This document shows positions 11,902 to 21,611 of a DNA stretch of 35,118 nt, piece by piece; position 1 is the stretch's first letter; every line of letters begins with the position of its first letter. This stretch comes from Triangularia verruculosa. Lineage: Eukaryota > Ascomycota > Sordariomycetes > Sordariales > Podosporaceae. The DNA is taken from assembly GCA_033296885.1 (NCBI GenBank), contig MU864078.1:1-35118 (forward strand). The letters run 5' to 3'. The position numbers were made by a program, and so were the translations under genes. The notes below the pieces were generated by a model. That model did not search any database, was not told where the DNA came from, and was given only the letters and a program-made list of their open reading frames with translations.

Positions 11902-12785
11902 ATGCCTCCTACTTTAAAGGAAGCCAGGATACTCTTAGCCCTTGAGGCTCTTCGAATTAATGAAAAATTAAGCCTCCGAGCTACAGCTAAGCTCTACAAC
12001 GTACCAGCTATAACCCTCTTTAACCAACGCGCCGGCCGGCCTATACGACGCGATATAACACCCAATTCGAAAAGGCTGCCTCAATCGGAAGAGGAAGCTA
12101 TTGTCCGATATATTATTAAACTATGTACGCGATCTTTTCCACCAAGACTGCGTAGTGTGGAAGATATAGCCAACTATTTGCTTAACGAACGCGGTACGCC
12201 TCCTGTTGGCAAACTTTGAGCCTTCTTTGCTTTTATTACAGAGAAGAATATATAAGGTGGCTTTGTAGATGCTAGCTTTATACCTTACGATCTAGAGAAG
12301 GTACTTTCTAAGTTAGATATAAAGCTTCGTATGCTAACACCTCTGAACTCGCGGGCCGGTACTTCATAACTTTGGGTCTTCCAGACGCCACACAACCCCC
12401 GAGAAGCCAATTCGCAGTTAACGCTCCTTAAATCTCGCATTGTAAACTATTAAAATAGCTCTCAGACTTCGATATTAATTAGTGTAGACCAGCTTATTAA
12501 GGGTATAATAGCTGTAATATACTAGGTGGCTCTCCTTTAGTTAAAGGTATCCTCGCTCTGCAAAGCGAACGAGGCACTAAGTAAGTGCCGGAAAGCGAAA
12601 AGAACACGCGTACAGCTCGGAGGATCACTTGCTATATAAGATACGAAGGATCTACTGGACTAGAAGGCCGTGGGTGGGGAGGTAGTAGAAGAAATATAGC
12701 CGGATGGTAGTGGTGTAGGGGGGGTCGTACGAAGGTTCAGTGCTGCAGTGTATGCGGTAAGTCTGGCCATAATGCACGTACTTGC
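11902..12785 (+). pseudogene. Fot1/pogo transposase, DDE core deleted
   Basis: From the ATG at 11902, 105 codons are open. They encode the N-terminal DNA-binding half of a pogo/Fot1 transposase: a psq-type helix-turn-helix (EALRINEKLSLRATAKLYNV, about residues 14-33), then RRDITPNSK and a CENP-B-like second helix domain ending in PPVGKL. A TGA at 12217-12219 follows where the family has Trp. Beyond it the frame resumes directly in the C-terminal region (DLEKVLSKLDIKLR, then NEALSKCRKAKRTRV), so the catalytic core between them is deleted. A zinc knuckle of C-x2-C-x4-H-x4-C form lies at 12744-12785 in another frame, shifted at a run of seven G near 12720. This cannot encode an active transposase. 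Confidence 0.85.
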
Positions 12786-12882
12786 TAGGAGGCTGTAGAA
12801 TCGTCTGATTCGGTTGTTTCTGATGTAATTATAGTCGGTTTCTAGTGTTGTTGTGTTGCAATTGAGGATAGTTGTTGTAGGG

Positions 12883-12934
12883 TGGTGGAGACTGTACGAC
12901 TCGCTTATATGTACGACTCGCTTATAATATACGT
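12883..12934 (-). repeat. Right terminal inverted repeat of the Fot1/pogo element
   Basis: This is the reverse complement of 11803-11854, including the doubled core GTACGACTCGCTTAT. It is followed by TA at 12935-12936. Confidence 0.9.
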
Positions 12935-12969
12935 TATATATTTAGATATACTCTTAATAGAGTCAATAT

Positions 12970-14142
12970 ACGGTCTTGTTCCCAGACAGCAATTATAACC
13001 TTTTTCTTCCAGAAATTATAATTTTAATAGGAAATCCTGCCGTCTTGCAAAGCCCTACGTAGTCTTATAATAATATAGTTTACCTGATTTTTCAGCATAC
13101 GCTGGTCGTATTTCTTTTTTATTATACGAGACAGCTCCTACGATGATTTTACTGCGTTAATTAGGCCTGTAATCGCAGCGGTTAATGCTAAGGAACTGGG
13201 TAAGTACGAAGTTATTGAGAATATAAATATAAAATAGGAGACTAAGAGTGTAATAGATAAAGTAAACGGCGTCGAATGGATATAGTTTAGAGCTTTTATA
13301 ACTACCGTCTCCCGATATTTTAGAAACTATAAATTAATTTTAAATCGAGTTAAAATGTGATCTCTATGTAGTATGAAAATTATTTTTAACTAGAGCCGAA
13401 AATAAGTTTATTAGAATAAGAGGTAGGGTAGGGTACCGCTTATTAACTATATACTCTATAAGCGAGTCCGAAAATAGTAAAAAATTTCCCTCGACTGAAT
13501 AATACTTTAACAGAGATTATAGGGCTTTACGGCTCTTTCCTAATACTATGTTACCGCACGATATCCTTCGTCTACTAATCTACTAAGGACTTTCTACTTA
13601 GTAACGGTATATATTAAGATTTACGAGACGTTATTAATTAGGTTTTCCCTTAAGGAAAGGACGATATATATTATAGCGTTTTTTTAAGATTATTAAGTAC
13701 GATATTTATAGTATTATACTGCGATATATACGGTTTAAAGTTACCGGGATTCCTAATTAATGAAGTTCAAATACTATCTCCAAACCCGCTAACTATAATA
13801 TAGTATTCGTACGTCTTCTAGGTTAACTATCTTTACAAGTCGATTTTTAATAAAAAATATGCTATAACGTACTATATTAAATACGGTTTAGAAATTCCTT
13901 AAATAAAAGTATTTTTATTAGCTCGAAGCTTTTAATTTACTCTGAGCTATATCGGAAGGTATTATTACTATAAGAAAACTTAACAGCCTATTAGTAAATA
14001 TAAATTACTAAAATTAAAAAACTATATTAATAGAGATATAAAGACGAATTTATTAAAGGTAGTTAATAACCTTTATTTGAGATACGTACCGGTTCGCTCT
14101 TTCTTATAGATAGATAATCGAGTAAATCCCTCTTTAGGCGTA
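12970..14142 (+). repeat. Right copy of the 1,173-bp inverted repeat carrying a decayed ORF
   Basis: This is the inverted partner of 4651-5823, of the same length. Read on the plus strand it gives the outward-facing decayed ORF: an FTALIRPVIAAVNAK stretch from about 13145, EVNGVEW near 13265, FITTVSRYFRNYK near 13300, PYKRVRK near 13455, and RYPSSTNLLRTFYLV near 13560-13605. Stops are frequent and match transitions from Gln, Trp or Arg codons. I do not recognise the protein. Similarity to the left copy stops at ACGG on the inner side and near GGCG on the outer side. Confidence 0.8.
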
Positions 14143-14275
14143 TATATTAACCTTCATATTTATACCGCTTAATAGTTTAGTAAAGAAGAGATTTAAGACG
14201 GAAGAACCTAGCTGCATTAATGTAAATTTAACTGGATTAATGTAAAGCTAGTAATAGAAGCGGACTAGAATATAT
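14143..14275. other. AT-rich spacer
   Basis: No gene, RNA or element end is visible between the inverted repeat and the 126-bp tandem repeat. Confidence 0.4.
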
Positions 14276-14590
14276 ACCTCTAGACGCTCGAAGGCTATAA
14301 CGGCTCGATTCGCTCGGTCGCTTTTTCGGCGGATAGTTAGCGGCTCGTATCCGGTTTATATAACTATACCGTTAAAATCTAGGATCCCGCCTCGGGGTAA
14401 TACCTTTAGACGCTCGAAGGCTATAGCGGCTCGGTTTCCTCGGTCGCCTTTTCGGCGGATAGTTAGTAATTCGTATCCGGTTTATATAACCGTACCGTTA
14501 AAATCTAAGATACCGCTTCGGGGTAATACCTTTAAACGTTCGAAGGTTATAGCGGTTCGGTTACTTCGGTTACCTTTTCGGCGGATAATC
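14276..14590 (+). repeat. 126-bp tandem repeat, two and a half units, open in one frame
   Basis: Units begin at 14276, 14402 and 14528 with ACCTCTAGACGCTCGAAGG or a transition variant; the third is partial. The period of 126 is divisible by three. One frame is open through the first two units and most of the third, giving a 42-residue, basic repeat that includes RRSKAI, FRRIVS and YPVYIT. Mutations between units are mostly C/T and A/G. This may be a coding repeat of a decayed gene, or non-coding satellite. Confidence 0.65.
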
Positions 14591-15059
14591 TAAGGGTATA
14601 TAGGTATAGGTTAGGACTAGATAAAACCTAGGTTCTTTATAACGGTTAGAATATATTATAATTACTATTTAAATACCGTTTAACTTACTTAATAATTTAA
14701 GGGCGGATAATAATTATTAGCTATTTATTAAGGCGAATTTTTACTATTAACTTCTTAAGAGATAAATAATATATTTTAAAGTTCTTTGTATTTATTTATT
14801 TTATTCCTTTTTTCTAATTTAATATTAAAAGGGCTTAGGAAAATAGGTTAATTTATAAATATTTTTAGAATTCTAATATCTCTAACGAGGTTAATATTAG
14901 TTCCTTTAAAAAGTAAATTAATAGTAATATTTTAATTTTACTCGGCTTTATTTAGTTTTACGATAGTGTAAAATTAGGTATCTTAATATGTAATTACTTC
15001 GGGAAGAGGGTACCTGTCTTTTATAACTTACCTTTTTTATAGTAGATTAAAATCGCTAC
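14591..15059. other. AT-rich decayed sequence
   Basis: Strongly AT-rich with no readable domain on either strand. It probably belongs to the same decayed element as the reading at 15060-15400. Confidence 0.4.
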
Positions 15060-15400
15060 TTATATATATCGGATTCCTTAGCGTCCTTCCGGGATAGAGT
15101 TAGATAATTTTATAATAGATCGGCTTAGTAACGACGAACTATAACGCTACTTCTATAATACCGCGCAGTTTTATAAGTTAGTTAGTTACTAGTGCGAAGC
15201 TACTTTAACGGAGTAAGTTACAGTTATTATACGTTAATAATTAATAACGTAGCGAACTATAAGTCTTAAATTAATCGTCGGAAAATAAAGCGAATAAATA
15301 AATTATAAGCGTTATAAATAAATATATTAATAGTTTATATATATTTAGATCGAATTTATTTAAAGTAAGATATACTTTATAAAGGTAAATATAATAAGAG
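15060..15400 (+). pseudogene. Decayed ORF fragment of unknown family
   Basis: One plus-strand frame (codons in register with 15118) reads coherently. It includes GIELDNFIIDRLSNDEL near 15090-15140 and FYNTAQFYKLVSY near 15150-15190, with TAA/TAG replacing probable Gln codons. It ends in very AT-rich sequence. The family is not recognised; a transposon protein is the likeliest source. Confidence 0.35.
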
Positions 15401-15725
15401 TTACTATTATATAATTATATTACTTATTTTCTTTATCCTTTAAAGCTAAAGAACCTTTATTATATTTATATATAGTAATAACGTTAATAGTAAATAATAC
15501 TATATTTAGCTAAACTAATTACCTTAATTTAACTCCCTTAAGCTCTGTTTAGCTTAATTAACTAGAACCCCTTTCTATTTAATAAGATTATCTAGTTTAG
15601 TAGATGCTTAAGGCTATAATAGTTACAGACCGCTAAAAAGAGATAATTATGCGATTAAAAGAGCAGAGTAGTAGGACGAAAGGATTCCTTATTAAGGATC
15701 TTAAGGTTACTAAAATACGCAATCT
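15401..15725. other. AT-rich sequence without readable content
   Basis: No coding frame, repeat end or RNA gene can be supported. Composition becomes more normal from about 15600 toward the second Fot1/pogo relic. Confidence 0.35.
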
Positions 15726-16067
15726 TAGTGGAAAAGCTCGCGTATATAGCTCAATAATATATTAAATAATAGCATCCTCTTCTAATTAAATAAGCTTCTT
15801 CGAATTAGGTGTAGTATCGCGTCGTGCAGGCTTACCAGCGCGTCGCCGCGAAAGAGTCATATGATCAACGTTATAGATCTTAGTAGCGGCCCGAACACTT
15901 AGATTTTCGTCATTTTGAAGAGCTTCAAGGGCCAAGTTTACCCTAGCTTCGTATAAGGTGGCAGGTATAGTTGGTTGTTGTCGAGTAGTATGTTGTAGGT
16001 GGAGGGTCGCGTCGCGTCGAAAAAGTAGCTCACTCGCTTATATGGCTCACTCGCTTATAATGTACGT
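15726..16067 (-). mobile_element. Truncated second Fot1/pogo-type transposon
   Basis: On the minus strand it starts at 16067 with ACGTACATTATAAGCGAG and a doubled ATAAGCGAGTGAGC core, preceded by TA. This is the layout of the element at 11803 but with GAGC where that one has CGTA. It then encodes the N-terminal helix-turn-helix part of a pogo transposase at about 15960-15735: EARVNLALEALQNDENLSV, then RRRAGKPARRDTTPNSKKL. Similarity stops near 15726 within the second DNA-binding domain and no second terminal repeat was found. It carries stops and is a relic. Confidence 0.72.
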
Positions 16068-16147
16068 TAACTTATTTATATATTTACTACTGCTGAAAAC
16101 GACAAGCTAATTTCAACGTTACAGTAACAATTATTTTCAGATGATAC

Positions 16148-16241
16148 TGAAAATAGCATGAACAGCAAAGAGGGTGGGCTGCCACTTGTTATTACGACAC
16201 CCCATAAGCGAGTCCGAAAACGGTAAAAAATTTCCCTCGAC
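16148..16241 (+). repeat. Fragment of the inverted-repeat ORF abutting the polyketide synthase
   Basis: Positions 16204-16241 match 13458-13495 at 36 of 38 bases and 5298-5336 (inverted) nearly as well. The differences from the right copy are a C-to-T and a G-to-A, so this copy is the less mutated one. Weaker similarity in the same reading extends back to about 16148 (HKRVRK here, YKRVRK in the repeat). It stops near 16241-16253, exactly where recognisable polyketide synthase sequence begins, so it marks the breakpoint of that gene. TAAAA in the repeat's frame shows that it too is broken. Confidence 0.7.
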
Positions 16242-19200
16242 ACAACAATACAGCTTGGGATACAGCCTTAACGTTCGAGCCGTCAACGAACCCTCAGGAG
16301 AGGCCATCAAAACACCATCATTGCTCGTGAATCTACCCGAGTACCCGTTTGATCACTCCAAAAGATACTGGCACGAAAGCAGACTAAGCCGTGGTTACCG
16401 TCTCCGCGCCTATCCTCCTTCAGAGCTTCTCGGAGTTCGGTCCAATGATTGGGATCCAACTGACGCCCGTTGGCGACACTTCCTCAGACCTGCTGAGATG
16501 CCCTGGATAACGCAACACGTGGTGAACGGTACCACTGTTTACCCAGGAACCGGTATGTTGGCGATGGCAGTTGAAGCTGTCAAACAGCTGGTGGCTGGTG
16601 GTGTCATAGACGGATACACCCTGCGTGATGTCGAGATCATTGCTCCCATACACATCAGCACCGCCAGCACGGACAGCATACCCGAGGTCCAAACTTGCCT
16701 TCGCCAGAAAGCTTCTGCTGGCAAGGAGAGTCAAACGTTTGAGTTTACCATCAAGACCTACAGCGGGAATACTTGGCAGGTAAACAGTCGGGGGTTCGTT
16801 ACTGTCCATTACCAAGATTCCACCGGGTGTGAAAGCTGGGAGAGGAAGAAACTCCTCTCGCATCGGCAAAGCACGGCGAGCGCCTTATCACAATCAATGC
16901 TCACCTGTAACAAAGACGTCGACTCATCCCAAATGTATCGCTTCTTGAAGCACCACGGTTACGACTACGGGCCAAACTTCCAGTCTCGTAACCAGCGGTG
17001 TGATCCAGCAGCCAAAAGAGCCGCAGCAGAAGTCAACCTATTTGAAGGACTCGAAGAACCACATGTCATTCATCCAACCTCATTTGACACCATTCTCCAG
17101 GTTGCATTCACCGCTCTCACAACCGGTGGATCAACCCCCATGGCCACAAGCGTACCTTCTCACACCGATACCCTGTGGATATCCAACAAGGGTCTCAGTC
17201 GGCCTGATACATCGTCCGTCACGGCTTATTCTGCGATAGAGAGCGTCACAAGAAATGACTTCGTCTACACAAGCGCTGCGCTGGATAGCCGCTCGGGCGA
17301 GGTTCGGCTTTGGGGTGAGGGCATCCAGCTGACCAACATCACATCTGCCCCGGTGCCGTTCACGCTTCCGAATCCTGCGCAGTTCTGTATGCACGTTGAT
17401 GTCAAGCCTGACGTGAGCAAACTGTCGTCGTCAGAGATTATGGCCTATCTGAATGAGTTGCATCCATATCACGAGGACCCGTCCATGGGAGACAACCATG
17501 CTCTGAAGCAGATAGCGAGTTATATCGATCTTCTCGCCCATCAGAAACCTGGACTAAACATCCTTGAAGTGGCAAGGGAAGGTATCTCAGCTACCACCCG
17601 GAGTTTGGTATCCGCGCTGGCTGGTCGTTCGTCTTCGTCTCTTCGATGTAATCGTTACGACTTTGTTACTGCTTCAGCCGGCGTGTTGGAAAGCACCCGA
17701 CAAGAGATCTCACAGTTTCACGTGCAATTTGAGGCTAGGCTGCTCGATATCAGCCAAGAAATGACTGAGAAAGTCGTTGAAGAAAACCGTTATGATGTGG
17801 TCGTGGTTGACGTCACTTCTTACCGTGGCATCAAGTTGTCGAACATTCTCCGCAACGCCCGCGAGAGCTTGAAGCTAGGGGCGAAACTGATATTGCGCAA
17901 GGTTGGGTGCGACTTTTCACTGACAGGGTATGGCTTCAATGATGTAAGCCTCATTTTCCCCGACAGAGGAGATGAAGCTAGAGCTGGGTCGGAGTGGATC
18001 GTTGCTACAGTCGCGGACAATGCGTGCGGTGATGTCCCGGAGACACATGACTCCGAGCACAGGCAGGGCGAGATTATACTTGACAAGACTTGCTGAGTGT
18101 CTCTTTGACCATCTCAGAGATATTTTCAGCGAAACGCCATCCCTGTTGGATATCACCGAAGCATCGACCATGCTCAACAATAATGAAATTGCACATAATG
18201 ACAACAAACTCATCATCTTCCTCGCGGACTACGTCTCAGCCAACTCACCGCCCTTTCTATCAGCAATCGACAACGAGAAGTGGACAAACCTCCAAACCAT
18301 CCTGCAGGGGTCACGACGCATGCTCTGGGTATCATCAGGCGGGGGCCGGAGCTCTCATCCAGCCCATGGCATGGCAGATGGTCTCACTCGAACGCTCCGG
18401 TCCGAGTACTACGAACTTCACCTCGTGACGCTAGCATTAGACGCAAGCGTCAAATCGGATATCCACCAAGCGTCTGTTATCGCGAATGTGGCACGTGAAA
18501 TGCTCGCCAGAGAGCCACATCAGCCGTGTGAGCAGGAGTATATCCAGGTGCAGAGCCGATTACATACCCGTCGCCTCATCGAGGCTGACAGCATGAAGAA
18601 GCAGATGGAAGCAAGACTAGTTCCTTATCAAACAGTCAAGACTCGGATTGATGGAACAACCCGTTTTGAAGCTTCATTGGAGTCTACTAGTTCACCAACC
18701 TCTCACGGTACAGTTCAGCTTGTCGAGTCCACCCACGACGACAGCGAATTATCTCCAGATCAGGTTGAAGTCGAAGTCAGAGCAGTCTCCCTGGGCGAAC
18801 GTGACCGGGCTATCCTTCTAGGGCACCGCGAACAGAAAGACTGCAAGTTGGGCGGCTATTGTTCGGGAGTTATTTTTCGGGCTGGTCGAGGAGCAGAACT
18901 GATGTTCCGTCCTGGCGATCACGTCGTGGCAACTTGTCGGGGTTCCCTCCGTTCTCATGTCCGGGTACCAGTGGAGGCTGTGGCCAAGATCCCACCACAC
19001 GTCGGGTTTACCAGTGCTTGCCTCGAGATCAGGTCAAGTGTGGCAGTCTACCAGGCCTTTGTGGAAAGTGCCCATGTTATGTCACACGAAACAGTGCTTG
19101 TTTATGAAGGCGGCAGCCCCATCGGCATGGCTGCCATCAAGCTGCTTGTTGACTGTGGGGTGACAGATATCTGAACTACGGTGGCGACAGAGGAGGAGGC

Positions 19201-20917
19201 GGATTTTATGTCACGGGTAATTGGGATTCCTGATGAGCGAGTAGTTCCGGCCGGGTGGTTTGAGAACAGGGGTCCCGGAATGTCGAGACTAGCTTTCGAT
19301 GTCGTGCTCGCGCCCAGTACCAGTGCGCGTCGAGTCTTCTTACCAAACATGAAGCATGGGGGCCGATACGTTGTTCTCGGCAGTGTTGAGCAGGATATTG
19401 GCGTTTTACCTGCGGGTGTATCAATGACAGCCTTGCCAGTCGACCAGGCAGCCAGCTCAGGAGCTCTGCGGTATGCTGCTGGCAAGCTTCCGTACTTAAA
19501 CCCCAGCGAGAAGGAAGACCTCGTGTTGTCTGCGCCGGACATGAACAAGGCATTGGCTCGTCTTTGTCAAAGTGATGGATATGGCAATGTGGTGGTGACA
19601 TTCGACCACAACGACCTTGTAGAGGTGAGCCCTCCTACAGCACCTCTCCAGTGCGTCCAACTGACAATGGTGTAGATCAAGCGCCCGACGGTACTCCCCT
19701 CAAAACTCGATCCCGACGCAAGCTATCTCATCGCCGGTGGCCTCGGCGGCCTAGGCCGAACTCTCGCCCGCTGGCTAGCCTCCCGCGGTGCTAAGCACTT
19801 AATCCTTCTCTCCCGCTCTGGCCCTCACACCCCTGAAGCCCAGCTCCTCCTCTCCGACCTTCACTCACTCGGGGTACAAACCTCCACCCCTATCTGCGAC
19901 ATAACCGACCTCGCCAACCTCCGCGCCACCCTAATCTCTCTCCAAAGCTCCATGCCCCCAATTAAAGGCTGCATCCAAGCCTCCATGGTCATGACCGAGC
20001 TCATCTTCCCCAAAATAACCTACCCCTCCTGGCACAGCACCACCTCCCCCAAAACAACTGGCTCCTGGAACCTCCACTCCCTCCTCCCCCAAGACCTAAC
20101 CTTCTTCACCATGATCTCCTCCGTCATGGGCATCCTTGGCGGCGTCTCCCTCGCAGCCTACAACGCTGGCAACACCTACCAAGACGCCCTCGCCCGTTAC
20201 CGCGTCTCCAAGGGACAACCCGCCATCGCAATCGACCTCGGCGCTGTCCCTGATGCTGGGTACCTAGCCGAGCAGCAGCACAATGTCTGGGACTTCTCCG
20301 ACGAAGACTCCATCGCCAAACACAACGGGGGTTTGCACGCACTGACTTACACAAAAGAGCTCTGCGCCCTGCTAGACGTGTACCTCGACCCGGACTACAC
20401 CCAGCTAAGTCGCGACGAAACAACTTGCCAGACTGTGATCGGGCTCAGACCGGTGAGCCATTGGGCAAGTATGGCAACCGGGGAGGAAATCCCACATACA
20501 TTGTGCCAGCCGTTTTGGGGACATATGCATCACGTCCCATTGCCGCTGGGTCTCCAGAACACAACCGTTGGCAACAAGACTTCGGCATCATCAGGAGGGA
20601 AGAGTGTGATGCAACGGGTAGAAGCGGCAGGGACACTCGCGGAAGCGGCTGAGATCGCGAGCGAGGCGCTGGCGGGGAGGGTGGGTGTTTTGCTGGGGTT
20701 TGACTCTGGGAGGGAGAGGTTGGAGGAGGCCGAGAAGCCGATGCATTCGTATGGGATTGATTCGTTATCTGCGATTGAGATTCGGAATTGGGTTGGGAAG
20801 GTGTTTGATGTTGATTTGCCGGTCTTTGAGATATTGGGGGGTGCGACGTTTGCTGGGGCAGGGATGGCGATTGTGAGGAAGATGAGGAGTCGGAAGGGGG
20901 TGGGGAGGGGAGAGTGA
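16174..20917 (+). pseudogene. Highly reducing polyketide synthase, KS and AT lost (DH-MT-ER-KR-ACP remain)
   Basis: Recognisable synthase begins near 16253 at the end of the AT region (LGYSLNVRAVNEP, then NLPEYPFDHSKRYWHESR). No in-frame ATG precedes 16498. The dehydratase keeps HxxxGxxxxP (HVVNGTTVYP, codons from 16516) and its Asp in HPTSFDTILQ near 17071-17100. The methyltransferase has lost its SAM motif: ILEVAREGIS stands where ILEIGAGTGG is usual (about 17560-17590). The coding frame shifts near 18083 and resumes in frame +2. The enoylreductase (about 18700-19620) has an atypical nucleotide motif (EGGSPIG) and a TGA at 19172-19174. After an intron the ketoreductase has GGLGGLGR and ISS...AAYNAGN. 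The ACP has GIDSL with the Ser codon at 20762-20764; the stop is at 20915-20917. Without KS and AT it cannot build a chain. The product of the ancestral enzyme is unknown. Confidence 0.9.
19625..19675 (+). other. Intron of the polyketide synthase, 51 bp
   Basis: GTGAGC donor, CTGAC branch-like sequence at 19661-19665 and TAG acceptor. Removing it joins two stretches in the same frame, from the end of the enoylreductase to the start of the ketoreductase, and removes the in-frame TAG at its end. Confidence 0.85.
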
Positions 20918-21415
20918 GGGCGGTGTTGAGTTTGGAGGAAGGTTTTTGGGATGTAGTAATCCTTTCCTGCATACCTTTATTTTTCATGGATTTGTGAATT
21001 ATCCGTACCATGAAACACCCGATGCCAGTTGTGTCTAACCTGAAAGACAGACTCCGCGTAGGATACCAGTAAGCTTGATTACCCAGGACATGAATACCTA
21101 GGTATGTTAACCCTGAAAGCAGCTAGGTAAGTATTTAGGCAAGCTGTTGAAGGAATCGTTTGCATTGATGTATCTTGAGCCAGTTGTCTACGTTTTATAC
21201 AATCATTAATTAGATACACCCATTCTTTTGACGCCCGCAATGTGCATTTCCTGTCTCCTCAACCACCCTCAGCCATATACCACTCCTCACCCTCCCGGCC
21301 AAGAAACCTCTTGGCCCCACATTGACAACCGAGGAAAGATACATTATAGGAGGTACGCAAGGAAAGTCAACTCAAGTAGGCGTCTGCGAACCTACGGTCA
21401 AGACAAACAACGAGA
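20918..21415. other. Intergenic region between convergent genes
   Basis: This lies between the 3' end of the synthase and the 3' end of the secreted-protein gene, so it should hold both 3' ends. I see no open frame with coding character, no repeat and no RNA gene. Confidence 0.5.
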
Positions 21416-21611
21416 TCAGGCTTGCTCCCCCCGTTCCCTCTCCTTCATCGCCCTCCACTCCCTAATCTCAGCCATCTCCTTCTCAAACCTCTCCTTACCC
21501 TTCCCTCTGCTTCTTCGCCTGCATCGCCTTGATCCCATATGCCCTCTCCACCTCGTCCTCGAAGCTCCATTTGATCAACTGCGCAATCTTCCTCATAACT
21601 TTCTTGAATGA
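21416..21611 (-). pseudogene. Coding-like C-terminal extension of the secreted-protein gene
   Basis: Directly after the TGA (21614-21612) the same frame continues for 38 codons of strongly coding-like sequence with G/C-ending codons, including SFKKVMRKIAQLIKWSF and YGIKAMQAKKQREG, to a TAA. A one-base shift at the G-run near 21495-21500 continues it with ERFEKEMAEIREWRAMK to a TGA at 21418-21416. The whole is charged and helical. This suggests that the protein was once about 65 residues longer and that this allele has one nonsense change and one frameshift. Confidence 0.55.

Larger units (their letters stand above)
11803..12934 (+). mobile_element. Internally deleted Fot1/pogo-type transposon
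   Basis: The element is bounded by near-perfect terminal inverted repeats of about 52 bp (11803-11854 and 12883-12934). TA dinucleotides lie directly outside on both sides (11801-11802 and 12935-12936), the target duplication of the Tc1/mariner superfamily. Each repeat contains two tandem copies of the core ATAAGCGAGTCGTA. Inside are the N-terminal helix-turn-helix part and the C-terminal part of a pogo-type transposase, but the catalytic DDE region is missing. At 1,132 bp it is well short of the usual 1.8-2 kb. It could move only with a transposase supplied by another copy. It is little mutated, hence younger than the RIP-decayed sequence around it. Confidence 0.88.

Noticed and set aside
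16204..16213. The shared ATAAGCGAGT decamer as a third transposon terminal repeat beside the synthase
   Set aside because: In the 1,173-bp repeats this decamer lies inside a protein-like frame (KRVRK) far from their ends, and it is not doubled as in the Fot1/pogo ends. The match may be chance.
19160..19190. A short intron removing the TGA at 19172-19174 in the synthase
   Set aside because: The only nearby GT..AG pair spans about 31 bases, too short for a fungal intron, and the protein reads well on both sides of the single stop. A nonsense mutation is simpler.
20445..21011. A 188-codon minus-strand open frame opposite the ACP end of the synthase
   Set aside because: It is antisense to the G-rich ACP region. 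Its low-complexity Ser/Pro/Gln content is what that skewed sequence gives in reverse, and it has no domain.
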